From NCBI RefSeq assembly GCF_006539165.1, contig NZ_BJMM01000013.1:62001-126000 (forward strand): 64,000 bases of DNA. Reading direction: 5' to 3'. Below are positions 9,370-17,227 of this stretch, one piece after another (position 1 is the stretch's first letter; each line of letters opens with the position of its first letter). The position numbers and the translations under genes are program-made. The stretch comes from Streptomyces cacaoi. GTDB taxonomy: Bacteria > Actinomycetota > Actinomycetes > Streptomycetales > Streptomycetaceae. Under the pieces are notes generated by a model that did no database searches, was not told the origin of the DNA, and saw only the letters and a list, made by a program, of their open reading frames with translations.

Positions 9370-9770
9370 GCGCTGCCCCGGCGCTGCCGATACGCACGGC
9401 ACGGGTCGGAAAGCCCCGGCGCGTCCGCCCGTACATGCTGACGGGCGGGCGTACGGAGTCCGGCCATGTGCTGCTGGTGGAGACGTTCGTCGCGGTGGTC
9501 GAGGCCCCCGACGGGTTACCGGAGCCCGCCGAGGACGGGCTGCGGGGCCGGGTGCTGCCGGAGATGCGGGCGATCGAATGGCTGTGCCGCAGGATGCGGT
9601 CGGTCGCGGAGGTCGCGGCGCTGCTGCGGATGCCGCTCGGCGTGGCGCGGGTGCTGCTCAGCGACCTCGCCGACCAGGGAAGGATCCGGGTGCACGGAAC
9701 CGGCCACGGAGCCGAGCGCCCCGACCACGCGCTGCTGGAGAGGGTGCTGGATGGACTTCGCAGGCTGTGA
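9366..9770 (+). CDS. cvnC: DUF742 protein CvnC-like, contains a TTA codon
   Basis: Third conservon component, a DUF742 protein of 134 residues with the conserved RVRPYMLTGGRT motif near the N-terminus and a winged-helix-like C-terminal half (EWLCRRMRSVAEVAALLRMPLGVARVLLSDLADQG). DUF742 proteins are adaptors between the sensor kinase/roadblock pair and the small GTPase. The GTG start is overlapped with the cvnB stop (GTGA), and the 3' end overlaps cvnD by 20 bases. Codon 51 (9516-9518) is TTA (Leu). It is the only in-frame TTA I found in the window's genes. In Streptomyces such codons need the bldA tRNA, so full expression of cvnC, and probably of coupled cvnD, should depend on developmental stage. 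Confidence 0.9.
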   Translation: MSAAPALPIRTARVGKPRRVRPYMLTGGRTESGHVLLVETFVAVVEAPDGLPEPAEDGLRGRVLPEMRAIEWLCRRMRSVAEVAALLRMPLGVARVLLSDLADQGRIRVHGTGHGAERPDHALLERVLDGLRRL

Positions 9771-10362
9771 GACGGACGGCGAGCCGGTGCAGGAGTGGCA
9801 GAAGGATCTGAGCCGCGCTCCGCTGTCGACGAAGATCGTGGTGGCGGGCGGCTTCGGCGTCGGCAAGACCACGTTCGTGCGCAGGGTCTCGGAGATCGAA
9901 CCGCTGGAGACCGAGGCGCTGATGACGCGCGCCAGCGAGGAGACGGACGATCTGACGGCGACGCCGGACAAGGTGACGACGACCGTCGCGATGGACTTCG
10001 GCCGTATCACCCTGGCGCCGGATCTGGTGCTCTATGTGTTCGGGACGCCGGGCCAGGAGCGGTTCTGGTTCATGTGGGACGACCTGACCCGGGGCGCGAT
10101 CGGGGCCGTGGTGATGGCCGACACCCGCCGGCTGGAGGACTGCTTCCCCGCGCTCGACTACTTCGAGACCAGCCGGCTGCCCTACATCGTCGCGGTGAAC
10201 CATTTCGAGGGCACGCCGCTCTATGCGGCGGAAGACGTGCGGGAGGCCCTGTCGGTCCCCGCGCAGGTACCGGTTGTGATCATGGACGCGCGGGAGAAGA
10301 GCGCGGTGACCGACGCGCTCCTCTGCCTCGTCACGCACGCGCTGGACGCCGCTCCCGCCTGA
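9751..10362 (+). CDS. cvnD: Small Ras-like GTP-binding protein CvnD-like
   Basis: Fourth conservon gene, a 203-residue GTP/ATP-binding protein. The P-loop is GGFGVGKTTF (about residues 33-42), the switch II/G3 region is VFGTPGQERF (about 95-104), and the position of the NKxD base-recognition motif reads NHFEG, as in other CvnD proteins. A Thr-rich TATPDKVTTTVAMDFG segment corresponds to switch I. It probably cycles between nucleotide states under control of CvnB and CvnC at the membrane. The ATG lies inside the end of cvnC in another frame (20-base overlap), so it is likely co-translated. The next gene starts 83 bases after the stop and may belong to the same transcript. Confidence 0.92.
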   Translation: MDFAGCETDGEPVQEWQKDLSRAPLSTKIVVAGGFGVGKTTFVRRVSEIEPLETEALMTRASEETDDLTATPDKVTTTVAMDFGRITLAPDLVLYVFGTPGQERFWFMWDDLTRGAIGAVVMADTRRLEDCFPALDYFETSRLPYIVAVNHFEGTPLYAAEDVREALSVPAQVPVVIMDAREKSAVTDALLCLVTHALDAAPA

Positions 10363-10445
10363 CGGCCGTCCGGCGCGGTGGGGCGACGGCGGCGTACGGC
10401 GGGCAGGCTCCGCAGTACGTACGCAACCGAAGAAGAGAGACCGCG

Positions 10446-11678
10446 ATGCGGAAGATACTCATCGTGGGGGCCGGTCAGTCCGGTCTCCAACTCGCCCTGG
10501 GCCTCCAGTCGCACGGCTACGACGTCACCCTCATGTCGAACCGCACCCCGGACGAGATACGCAGCGGCCGGGTCATGTCGACACAGTGCATGTTCCGCAC
10601 CGCGCTCCGGCACGAGCGCGATCTCGGCCTGAACTTCTGGGAGGGCCAGGCGCCGCGCATCCGTGGTCTCGGTGTCTCGGTGGGCGCGCCGGACCACTCC
10701 CGGGCGGTCGACTGGCTCGGTGAGCTGGACGGTTACGCGCAGTCGGTGGACCAGCGGCTGAAGATGGCCGGCTGGCTGGAGACGTTCGCGCAGCGCGGCG
10801 GCCAGCTGGTGATACACGGCGCGGCCGTCGGCGACCTCGACTTCTTCGCCGGCCGGTACGACCTGGTGCTCGTCGCCGCCGGGAAGGGCGAACTCGTCTC
10901 CCTGTTCGAGCGGGACGGAGCCCGTTCCCCCTACGACGCCCCGCAGCGCGCGCTGGCGGTGGCCTATGTGCACGGGCTGGAGCCCCGGCCGGAGCACCCG
11001 GAGACGGAAGCCGTGCGCTGCAATCTGATCCCCGGCGTGGGCGAGCTGTTCGTCATGCCGACGCTGACCACCTCCGGCCGGGCGGACATCCTCTTCTTCG
11101 AGGGCGTGCCCGGCGGCCCGCTCGACGCCTTCCAGGACGTCAGGGACCCGCGGGAGCATCTCGCCAGGACGCTCGAACTGATGGAGCGCTACGTCCCGTG
11201 GGAGCACGCGCGAGCGACGGGGGCCGAACTGACGGACGAGGGCGGGACGCTGGCCGGACGGTACGCACCCGTGGTCCGCAGGCCGGTCGGCCGACTGCCC
11301 TCGGGCGGCGCGGTGCTGGGCGTCGCGGACGTGGTGGTGGCCAACGACCCGATCACGGGCCAGGGCTCCAACTCCGCGTCGAAGTGCGCCGCGAGCTATC
11401 TCGCCGACATCCTGGACCGGGGCGGCGAGCCCTTCGACGAGGAGTGGATGACCGGCACGTTCGAGCGCTGGTGGGGCACGGCGCAGCACGTCACCAAGTG
11501 GACGAACGCCATGCTGGCGCCGCCGCCTGACCATGTGCTGCGGCTGCTCGGAGCGGGCGGCCGGGCCCAGGAGATCGCCGACCGGTTCGCCAACGGGTTC
11601 GACGATCCCGCGGACTTCGAGGAGTGGTTCTACGAGCCGGAGAAGGCCGACGCCTATCTGGAGCGCGTCACGGCCTGA
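10446..11678 (+). CDS. FAD-dependent styrene/indole monooxygenase-family protein (StyA-like)
   Basis: Predicted flavoprotein of 410 residues. The N-terminal Rossmann motif is ILIVGAGQSGLQLALGLQ, which binds FAD. A second conserved region, VVANDPITGQGSNSASKCAASYL, matches the C-terminal FAD-binding GD-like segment of the StyA/indole monooxygenase group. These enzymes take reduced FAD from a separate reductase (StyB type) and epoxidise or hydroxylate aromatic vinyl or indole substrates; no reductase gene is adjacent. The start has a good GAAGAGAGA ribosome binding site. It follows cvnD by 83 bases on the same strand and is plausibly the effector gene of the conservon, much as other conservons carry a P450 in this position. 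The substrate is not evident. Confidence 0.85.
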   Translation: MRKILIVGAGQSGLQLALGLQSHGYDVTLMSNRTPDEIRSGRVMSTQCMFRTALRHERDLGLNFWEGQAPRIRGLGVSVGAPDHSRAVDWLGELDGYAQSVDQRLKMAGWLETFAQRGGQLVIHGAAVGDLDFFAGRYDLVLVAAGKGELVSLFERDGARSPYDAPQRALAVAYVHGLEPRPEHPETEAVRCNLIPGVGELFVMPTLTTSGRADILFFEGVPGGPLDAFQDVRDPREHLARTLELMERYVPWEHARATGAELTDEGGTLAGRYAPVVRRPVGRLPSGGAVLGVADVVVANDPITGQGSNSASKCAASYLADILDRGGEPFDEEWMTGTFERWWGTAQHVTKWTNAMLAPPPDHVLRLLGAGGRAQEIADRFANGFDDPADFEEWFYEPEKADAYLERVTA

Positions 11679-11714
11679 TCCGCCTGCCGGTACCGCGCCG
11701 GTGGCCGCCCCGGC

Positions 11715-12185
11715 TCACTCCTCGGTCTCGCCCAGGGAGTTCAACCGGTGCAGGAGCCGCGCCAGTTCGGCGATCTCCGTACGGTCCCACGCGGCCAACT
11801 TGCGGGCGTAGGACAGCCGTCGGGCGTCCCGTACCCGGGTGAAGCGTGCGCGGCCCTCCTCGGTGAGCCTGATGAGGGAGGCCCGGCGGTCCCCGGGGTC
11901 GGGTACGCGGTCGACCAGCCCGAGCGTGACGAGCGCCTGGAGTTGACGGCTGATCGTCGCCTTGCCGACGCCGAAGTACCCCGCGAGATCCGTCGCCCGC
12001 TGCGGGCCGCCGTCTTCGAGGCGGACGAGCAGCCCGTAGGCGGCGGGCTCCAGATCGGGGTGCACCTGGCGCGCCATCTCCCCCGACGAGGCGCGGGCAC
12101 GGCGCAGGAACACCGCCAACTCCCGCTCGACATCGAGGCATTCGGGGCCGAAGAGCTCTTCGGTTTCGGTGTCGGCCTTGTGCAC
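11715..12185 (-). CDS. MarR-family transcriptional regulator
   Basis: A 156-residue winged-helix regulator. The HTH region reads QRATDLAGYFGVGKATISRQLQALVTLGLVDRV, followed by the wing PDPGDRRASLIRLTEEG, which is diagnostic for MarR. Flanking helices would form the dimer interface. The GTG start follows a good GGAGAGGGA ribosome binding site. It is transcribed divergently from the GH25 muramidase gene, with 262 bases between, and converges on the monooxygenase gene. MarR proteins usually repress themselves and a neighbouring gene in response to small aromatic ligands, so the monooxygenase is a candidate target, though the two do not share a promoter. Confidence 0.9.
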   Translation of the reverse strand: MHKADTETEELFGPECLDVERELAVFLRRARASSGEMARQVHPDLEPAAYGLLVRLEDGGPQRATDLAGYFGVGKATISRQLQALVTLGLVDRVPDPGDRRASLIRLTEEGRARFTRVRDARRLSYARKLAAWDRTEIAELARLLHRLNSLGETEE

Positions 12186-12331
12186 GTCAGGATCCCTCTC
12201 CGGTGTCTTCCAGGAGAAATGTTCTGCCGCGGCGCGCGATCGTCGCAGCTCGGCCCAGTATTTCGCAGGAGCGGGACCGCGGCGGGGCCCGGTCCGTCTT
12301 CCGCGTGACAGCTCCGCCGTTTACCGTTCTT

Positions 12332-12362
12332 TTGACGTGGACACAACGTGGTTAAGTAGATT
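12332..12362 (+). promoter_or_regulatory. Candidate promoter for the GH25 gene
   Basis: TTGACG (12332-12337) and TAGATT (12357-12362) resemble -35 and -10 boxes, but the 19-base spacing is long for the vegetative sigma factor. The surrounding bases are markedly AT-rich for this genome. The MarR gene is divergent from here, so a MarR operator could also lie in this interval. Confidence 0.4.
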
Positions 12363-12447
12363 TTTTCGCGCGTCGCAGCATGTTATCCCCCACATCCGGA
12401 CATACCTTCACGTACCAGACCCCCCAACAGAGGCTTCGGAGGCAGAG

Positions 12448-13347
12448 ATGCCCAGCTTCACAACCGGTACGGCCCGTCGCAGACGCGGAAGCGCGGCCGC
12501 GGCCGGGACGGCCGTCTCCGCGCTCGCCCTCGTCCTCACCCTTCCGGGTACGACGTCGGCGGTGTCCGGGGACCAGGAAGGCGCCGGCCGCTCGGCCCAG
12601 AAGCGTGCCAACCCCGCCGAGCCCACGCAGCGCGGACAGGCATGGATGGGCGCCGGCGTGCAGATGCGCGAGGGCGACCGCACCGACGGCAGGCCGCCCG
12701 GCAAGCGAGCCGGCCTCAAGGCGTCCGTCCACGGCGTGGACGTCAGCAGCCACCAGAAGAACGTCAACTGGAAGGGCCTGTGGAACAAGGGCGTCCGCTG
12801 GGCGTACGTGAAGGCGACCGAGTCGACCAACTACAAGAACCCCTACTTCGCCCAGCAGTACAACGGGTCGTACAAGCGGGGGATGATCCGCGGCGCGTAC
12901 CACTTCGCGACGCCCAACACCTCCAGCGGCGCCACCCAGGCCAACTACTTCGCCAAGAACGGCGGCGGCTGGAGCAAGGACGGCAAGACCCTGCCGGGCG
13001 TGCTGGACATCGAGTACAACCCGTACGGCTCCACGTGCTACGGCCTGAGCAAGAGCGCGATGGTGAAGTGGATCAAGGACTTCACCCGCACGTACAAGGC
13101 GCGCACGGGCCGGGACGCGGTGATCTACACCAACACCAACTGGTGGAAGCAGTGCACCGGCAACAGCAGGAGCTTCGGCAGGACCAACCCCCTCTGGGTG
13201 GCCCGGTACGCCTCCTCACCGGGGGCGCTCCCGGCCGGCTGGGGCTTCTACACCTTCTGGCAGTACACCTCCAGCGGACCGATCGTCGGTGACCACAACA
13301 CCTTCAATGGGTCCATGGCCCGGCTGAGGGTTCTGGCCAACGGCTGA
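12448..13347 (+). CDS. Secreted GH25 muramidase (lysozyme family)
   Basis: Predicted extracellular N,O-diacetylmuramidase of 299 residues. There is an N-terminal signal peptide with Arg-rich start (ARRRRGS), hydrophobic core and a plausible cleavage after TTSA. The GH25 domain starts with the catalytic-face motif VHGVDVSSHQ and contains YVKATESTNYKNPYFAQQY, MIRGAYHFA, VLDIEYNPYG (the acidic pair used for catalysis) and GFYTFWQYTSSGPIVGDHNTFNG. It would cleave the MurNAc-GlcNAc bond in peptidoglycan. The ATG is preceded by CGGAGGCAGAG, a good ribosome binding site. The last 13 or so codons are duplicated downstream of the stop (see repeat entry). It is convergent with lon. Confidence 0.92.
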   Translation: MPSFTTGTARRRRGSAAAAGTAVSALALVLTLPGTTSAVSGDQEGAGRSAQKRANPAEPTQRGQAWMGAGVQMREGDRTDGRPPGKRAGLKASVHGVDVSSHQKNVNWKGLWNKGVRWAYVKATESTNYKNPYFAQQYNGSYKRGMIRGAYHFATPNTSSGATQANYFAKNGGGWSKDGKTLPGVLDIEYNPYGSTCYGLSKSAMVKWIKDFTRTYKARTGRDAVIYTNTNWWKQCTGNSRSFGRTNPLWVARYASSPGALPAGWGFYTFWQYTSSGPIVGDHNTFNGSMARLRVLANG

Positions 13348-13489
13348 CGCCCCTTCGGCCGGGGGTCCGGGGGTTGTCCCCGGGACAGCACAGCAACGGG
13401 TCCATGGCCCGGCTGAGGGTTCTGGCCAACGGCTGACGCCCCTTCGGCCGGGGTCGGGGCCAACGGCTGACGCTCCGTCGGTCGGGGGC
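13305..13489 (+). repeat. Duplicated 3' end of the GH25 gene (two near-perfect copies plus one partial)
   Basis: The segment 13305-13364, covering the last codons, stop codon and following CCCCTTCGGCCGGGG hairpin, recurs at 13394-13453 with one mismatch in 60 bases (offset 89). A third, degenerate copy of the final part lies at 13460-13489. The second copy has no start and is not a gene. Each copy carries the small hairpin after the stop, so the duplication also multiplies a terminator-like element. Confidence 0.9.
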
Positions 13490-13509
13490 CGGCCGACGGT
13501 CGGACGGGC

Positions 13510-13544
13510 GAGTGGCCCCCCGCCTTCCCGGTGGGGGGCCACTC
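13510..13544. terminator. Bidirectional hairpin between GH25 and lon
   Basis: A 15-bp stem with one G-T wobble (arms 13510-13524 and 13530-13544) and a TTCCC loop sits between two convergent genes. There is no U-tract, as is usual for Streptomyces terminators. Confidence 0.8.
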
Positions 13545-13562
13545 CGGTGCCGGTCGCGTCCG

Positions 13563-16118
13563 TCACGCCGCGACCGGCGTCTCGCGGGCCGGCGCCGTCG
13601 CGGGGGTGAGCGCCAGCTCCAGGACCTGGCGGACGTCGGAGACGGGGTGGACGTCGAGTCCCTCCAGCGCCTCCTCGGGGACGTCGTCGAGATCCGGCTC
13701 GTTCCGCTTGGGGATGATCACGGTCGTCACCCCGGCCCGGTGCGCCGCCAGCAGCTTCTGCTTGACGCCCCCGATGGGCAGCACGCGGCCGGTCAGCGAG
13801 ACCTCACCCGTCATCGCCACCTCCGGCCGGACCTGGCGCCCGCTGAGCAGGGAGGCCAGCGCCGTGGTCATGGTGATGCCCGCGCTCGGTCCGTCCTTGG
13901 GCACGGCGCCCGCCGGGACGTGCAGATGGATGCCGCGCTCCTTCAGGTCGGCGACGGGCAGCTCCAGTTCGGCGCCGCGCGAGCGCAGATAGGAGAGCGC
14001 GATGTGCGCGGACTCCTTCATGACGTCCCCCAGCTGTCCGGTCAGGGTGAGCCCGGACGCGCCCGTCTCGGGGTCGGCGAGGGACGCCTCGACGAACAGC
14101 ACGTCGCCACCGGTGCCGGTCACGGCCAGGCCGGTCGCCACACCGGGAACGGCCGTGCGCCGCTCGGCGGGGTCCTGGGCGGCCTCGGGGGTGTGCCGGG
14201 GCCGGCCGATCAGCTCGCGCAGCTCGTCCGTGCCGACGGTGTACGGCAGCTCCAGCTCGCCGAGCTGGTGCCGGGCCGCCACCTTGCGCAGCACCCGCTG
14301 CACGGCACGCTCCAGGCCGCGCACGCCCGCTTCGCGGGTGTACTCGGCGGCGAGCTTGCGCAGTGCCGCCTCGTCGAAGGCGACCTCGCCGCTCTCCAGC
14401 CCGGCGCGCTCCAGCTGACGGGGCAGCAGGTGGTCGCGGGCGATGGTGACCTTCTCGTGCTCGGTGTAGCCGTCCAGCTCGACGACCTCCATACGGTCGA
14501 GCAGCGGCTGCGGTACGGCCTCCAGGACGTTGGCCGTGGCCAGGAAGACCACGTCGGACAGGTCGAGTTCGACCTCCAGGTAGTGGTCCCGGAAGGTGTG
14601 GTTCTGCGCCGGGTCCAGCACCTCCAGCAGGGCGGCCGAGGGGTCGCCGCGGAAGTCGGCGCCGAGCTTGTCCACCTCGTCCAGCAGGACGACCGGGTTC
14701 ATGGAGCCGGCCTCCTTGATGGCGCGGACGATCCGGCCGGGCAGGGCGCCGACGTAGGTGCGCCGGTGGCCGCGGATCTCCGCCTCGTCCCGGACGCCGC
14801 CGAGTGCGACGCGGACGAACTTCCGGCCCATCGCACGCGCGACCGACTCGCCGAGCGAGGTCTTGCCGACCCCGGGCGGCCCGGTCAGCGCCAGCACGGC
14901 CCCGCCGCCGGCCCGCCGCGAGCCCGCGTCCCCGGCGCCCGCGCCCGCCTCCGAGGCGGCGTCGCCGGCGTCAGCGGTGTCGGCAGCGTCGGAGGCACCC
15001 GCAGCCCCCCGGCCCCGCTCGGCCCGCCGCTTGCGCACGGCCAGGTACTCGGTGATGCGCTCCTTGACGTCCTGGAGCCCGGCGTGGTCGGCGTCCAGCA
15101 CGGCCTGTGCGCCGGTGATGTCGTACGCGTCCTCGGTGCGGACGTTCCACGGCATCTCCAGGACGGTGTCCAGCCAGGTGCGGATCCAGCTGCCCTCGGG
15201 GCTCTGGTCGCTGGCGCGCTCCAGCTTGTCGACCTCCTTGAGCGCGGCCTTCTCGACGTCCTGGGGCAGTCCGGCCGCCTCGACGCGGGCGCGGTAGTCC
15301 TCGCTCTCGTCCTCCGGATCGCCGTTCAGTTCGGCCAGCTCCTTGCGGACGGCCTCCAGCTGGCGGCGGAGCAGGAACTCGCGCTGCTGCTTGTCCACGC
15401 CCTCCTGGACGTCCTTGGCGATGGACTCGGCGACGTCCTGCTCCGCGAGGTGCTCCCGCAGGGCCGAGGTGGCGGCCCGGAGGCGCTCGACCGGGTCCAC
15501 CGTCTCCAGCAGCCGGAGCTTCTGCTCCACGCTCAGGAACGGCGAGTAGCCGGCGTTGTCCGCGAGCTGGCCGACGTCGTCGATCTGCTGCACCCGGTCC
15601 ACGACCTGCCACGCGCCGCGCTTGCGCAGCCAGTCGGTGATGAGGGCCTTGTACTCCTTCATCAGTTCGGTGACATGCCCCGGCACGGGCTCCGGCGAGG
15701 ACTCCTCGACCGGGGTGCCCTCGACCCACAGTGCGGCGCCCGGGCCGGTCGTGCCCGCTCCGATGCGGACCCGGCGCAGGCCGCGGATCAGCGCGCCGGG
15801 GTCGCCGTCCGCGAGCCGGCCGACCTGCTCGACACGGCCGAGCACGCCGACGCCCCGGTACTCGCCCTCCACCCGCGGGACCAGCAGCACCAGCGGCTTG
15901 TCGCCCTGCTTGCCGCCGGTACCGGCCGGGCCCTCGGCCGCCGCCGTGCCGTCGGCCGTGGCGGCGCGGGCGGCGTCGACGGCGGCCCGCACATCGGCGT
16001 CCGAGAGGTCCAGCGGCACCACCATTCCCGGCAGCACCACGCCGTCCTCGGCGTCGACGGGCAGCACGGGCAGGGCGAGCGGTGTGGACTCCGGGGTACC
16101 AGTGGACTCAGCAGCCAT
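13563..16118 (-). CDS. lon: ATP-dependent Lon protease
   Basis: Cytoplasmic AAA+ serine protease that degrades misfolded and regulatory proteins. Order in the 851-residue product: N-terminal substrate-binding LON domain (begins LPVLPVDAEDGVVLPGMVVPL); long coiled-coil helix; AAA+ module with Walker A GPPGVGKTS (about 407-415) and Walker B VVLLDEVDKLG; and C-terminal S16 protease domain with catalytic Ser in PKDGPSAGIT (about S745) and the Lys in the GGVKQK motif. An Ala/Gly/Asp-rich insertion of about 40 residues (around 366-404) lies just before Walker A. The ATG has a GGGAGAG ribosome binding site. A HAIR palindrome lies upstream, so repression by HspR and heat-shock induction are expected. 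Confidence 0.97.
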   Translation of the reverse strand: MAAESTGTPESTPLALPVLPVDAEDGVVLPGMVVPLDLSDADVRAAVDAARAATADGTAAAEGPAGTGGKQGDKPLVLLVPRVEGEYRGVGVLGRVEQVGRLADGDPGALIRGLRRVRIGAGTTGPGAALWVEGTPVEESSPEPVPGHVTELMKEYKALITDWLRKRGAWQVVDRVQQIDDVGQLADNAGYSPFLSVEQKLRLLETVDPVERLRAATSALREHLAEQDVAESIAKDVQEGVDKQQREFLLRRQLEAVRKELAELNGDPEDESEDYRARVEAAGLPQDVEKAALKEVDKLERASDQSPEGSWIRTWLDTVLEMPWNVRTEDAYDITGAQAVLDADHAGLQDVKERITEYLAVRKRRAERGRGAAGASDAADTADAGDAASEAGAGAGDAGSRRAGGGAVLALTGPPGVGKTSLGESVARAMGRKFVRVALGGVRDEAEIRGHRRTYVGALPGRIVRAIKEAGSMNPVVLLDEVDKLGADFRGDPSAALLEVLDPAQNHTFRDHYLEVELDLSDVVFLATANVLEAVPQPLLDRMEVVELDGYTEHEKVTIARDHLLPRQLERAGLESGEVAFDEAALRKLAAEYTREAGVRGLERAVQRVLRKVAARHQLGELELPYTVGTDELRELIGRPRHTPEAAQDPAERRTAVPGVATGLAVTGTGGDVLFVEASLADPETGASGLTLTGQLGDVMKESAHIALSYLRSRGAELELPVADLKERGIHLHVPAGAVPKDGPSAGITMTTALASLLSGRQVRPEVAMTGEVSLTGRVLPIGGVKQKLLAAHRAGVTTVIIPKRNEPDLDDVPEEALEGLDVHPVSDVRQVLELALTPATAPARETPVAA

Positions 16119-16140
16119 GATCTCTCCCTAGGCAGGCAAG

Positions 16141-16159
16141 TTGAGTAGTACCCACTCAA
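16141..16159 (-). promoter_or_regulatory. HAIR element (HspR operator) of lon
   Basis: TTGAGT-N7-ACTCAA, an exact match to the core of the HspR-associated inverted repeat (consensus CTTGAGT-N7-ACTCAAG), 22 bases upstream of the lon start codon. HspR is the known repressor of dnaK, clpB and lon in Streptomyces and acts through this element. Confidence 0.93.
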
Positions 16160-16426
16160 TGCTTTTGAGGTCCTCGGTGTTCCCCTGGAGCGCGCCGATC
16201 CCGTTCGCTCTGAGCGATCAGCCCCGTACCCACCGGCCTCTTGCGCCCCGCGGCGGACCTGTGGACCCGCGCCCCTGGGAACACCCGCGGGACCGCAAAC
16301 CTTCCGTCGACCTTCCACGGGCCTTCCGCGGACCCACCGCGGGCCTTCCGCGGGACGCAGGCTTCCGGAGGCGGGAGGCCGGTCGGGGTTGCCGCCCCGT
16401 GCGGTGGCGCTCGTACGCTGCCCCGC

Positions 16427-17158
16427 ATGGTCACCCCCTCGCATGCCGCGCTCCCCCAGGCCCCCGGTACGCACGCGCCGGAGGACGGCCCCGTCACGCT
16501 GGACCGCCGCGACGGACCGCACGGCGAGGTCGTGCTGCGGCGGCGCGGCGCGGGCAGCGGCGGCGTCTTCGAGATCATCGCCAACGGCTGCTTCCTGATG
16601 GACAGTTCCGACGGCCGCTCCGAGCGGCTGCTGGTGCGTGCCGCGCTGGCCGAGCTGTCCGGCCGGACGGATCCCGCGGTGCTCATCGGCGGCCTGGGGG
16701 TCGGCTTCTCGCTGGACGAGGCGGCGGCCGAGCCGGCCTGGGGCCGGATCACCGTCGTCGAGCGGGAGGCCGCCATCGTCGACTGGCACCGCGAGGGGCC
16801 GCTGGACGAGCTGTCCGGCCGGGCCCTGCGGGACCCGCGCACGGCACTGGTGCACGCCGACCTCAAGGAGCACCTGCGCACGGCGCGGGACCGCTACGAC
16901 GCGCTGTGCCTGGACATCGACAACGGGCCCGACTGGACGGTCACCCGGGACAACTCCTCGCTCTACTCCCCCGCCGGGCTCGCCGACTGCCGGGCGGCGT
17001 TGCGGCCGGGCGGCGTGCTGGCCGTCTGGTCGGCGCGCCCCTCGGGGGAATTCGAAACGTCCTTGCGGAATGCGGGGTTCTGCCGTGTTCGGACCGATGA
17101 GATCCCGGTCGCCCGAGGCGTCCCCGACGTGGTCCATCTCGCTGCCCGACCGGCGTAG
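16427..17158 (+). CDS. Spermidine synthase-like (Rossmann-fold SAM-type) protein
   Basis: A 243-residue protein of the polyamine aminopropyltransferase-like fold. Recognisable parts are VLIGGLGVGFSLDEA (a nucleotide-binding glycine loop), ITVVEREAAIVDWHREG (the acidic residue at the end of strand 2 that contacts the ribose), VHADLKEHL, and DALCLDIDNGPDWTV followed by LRPGGVLAVWSA. Spermidine synthases and related methyltransferases share these. Stand-alone actinobacterial members with no SpeD partner nearby are of uncertain reaction. ATG 16427 is chosen because conserved sequence starts 25 codons later; upstream codons are Pro/Arg-rich. It lies between divergent lon and the response-regulator gene, 69 bases before the latter. 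Confidence 0.75.
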   Translation: MVTPSHAALPQAPGTHAPEDGPVTLDRRDGPHGEVVLRRRGAGSGGVFEIIANGCFLMDSSDGRSERLLVRAALAELSGRTDPAVLIGGLGVGFSLDEAAAEPAWGRITVVEREAAIVDWHREGPLDELSGRALRDPRTALVHADLKEHLRTARDRYDALCLDIDNGPDWTVTRDNSSLYSPAGLADCRAALRPGGVLAVWSARPSGEFETSLRNAGFCRVRTDEIPVARGVPDVVHLAARPA

Positions 17159-17227
17159 CCGCGGCGCCCGGCAGGCCCTTACGCTGCTGTTCGAAGAGAG
17201 CCGGAGTAAGCCACAGGGCGGGGCCGC

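Noticed and set aside
16160..16426. Small gene or riboswitch between lon and the spermidine-synthase-like gene
   Set aside because: Only short GC-rich repeats (CCGCGGACCCACCGCGG-like) were seen, with no start codon, ribosome binding site or conserved motif.
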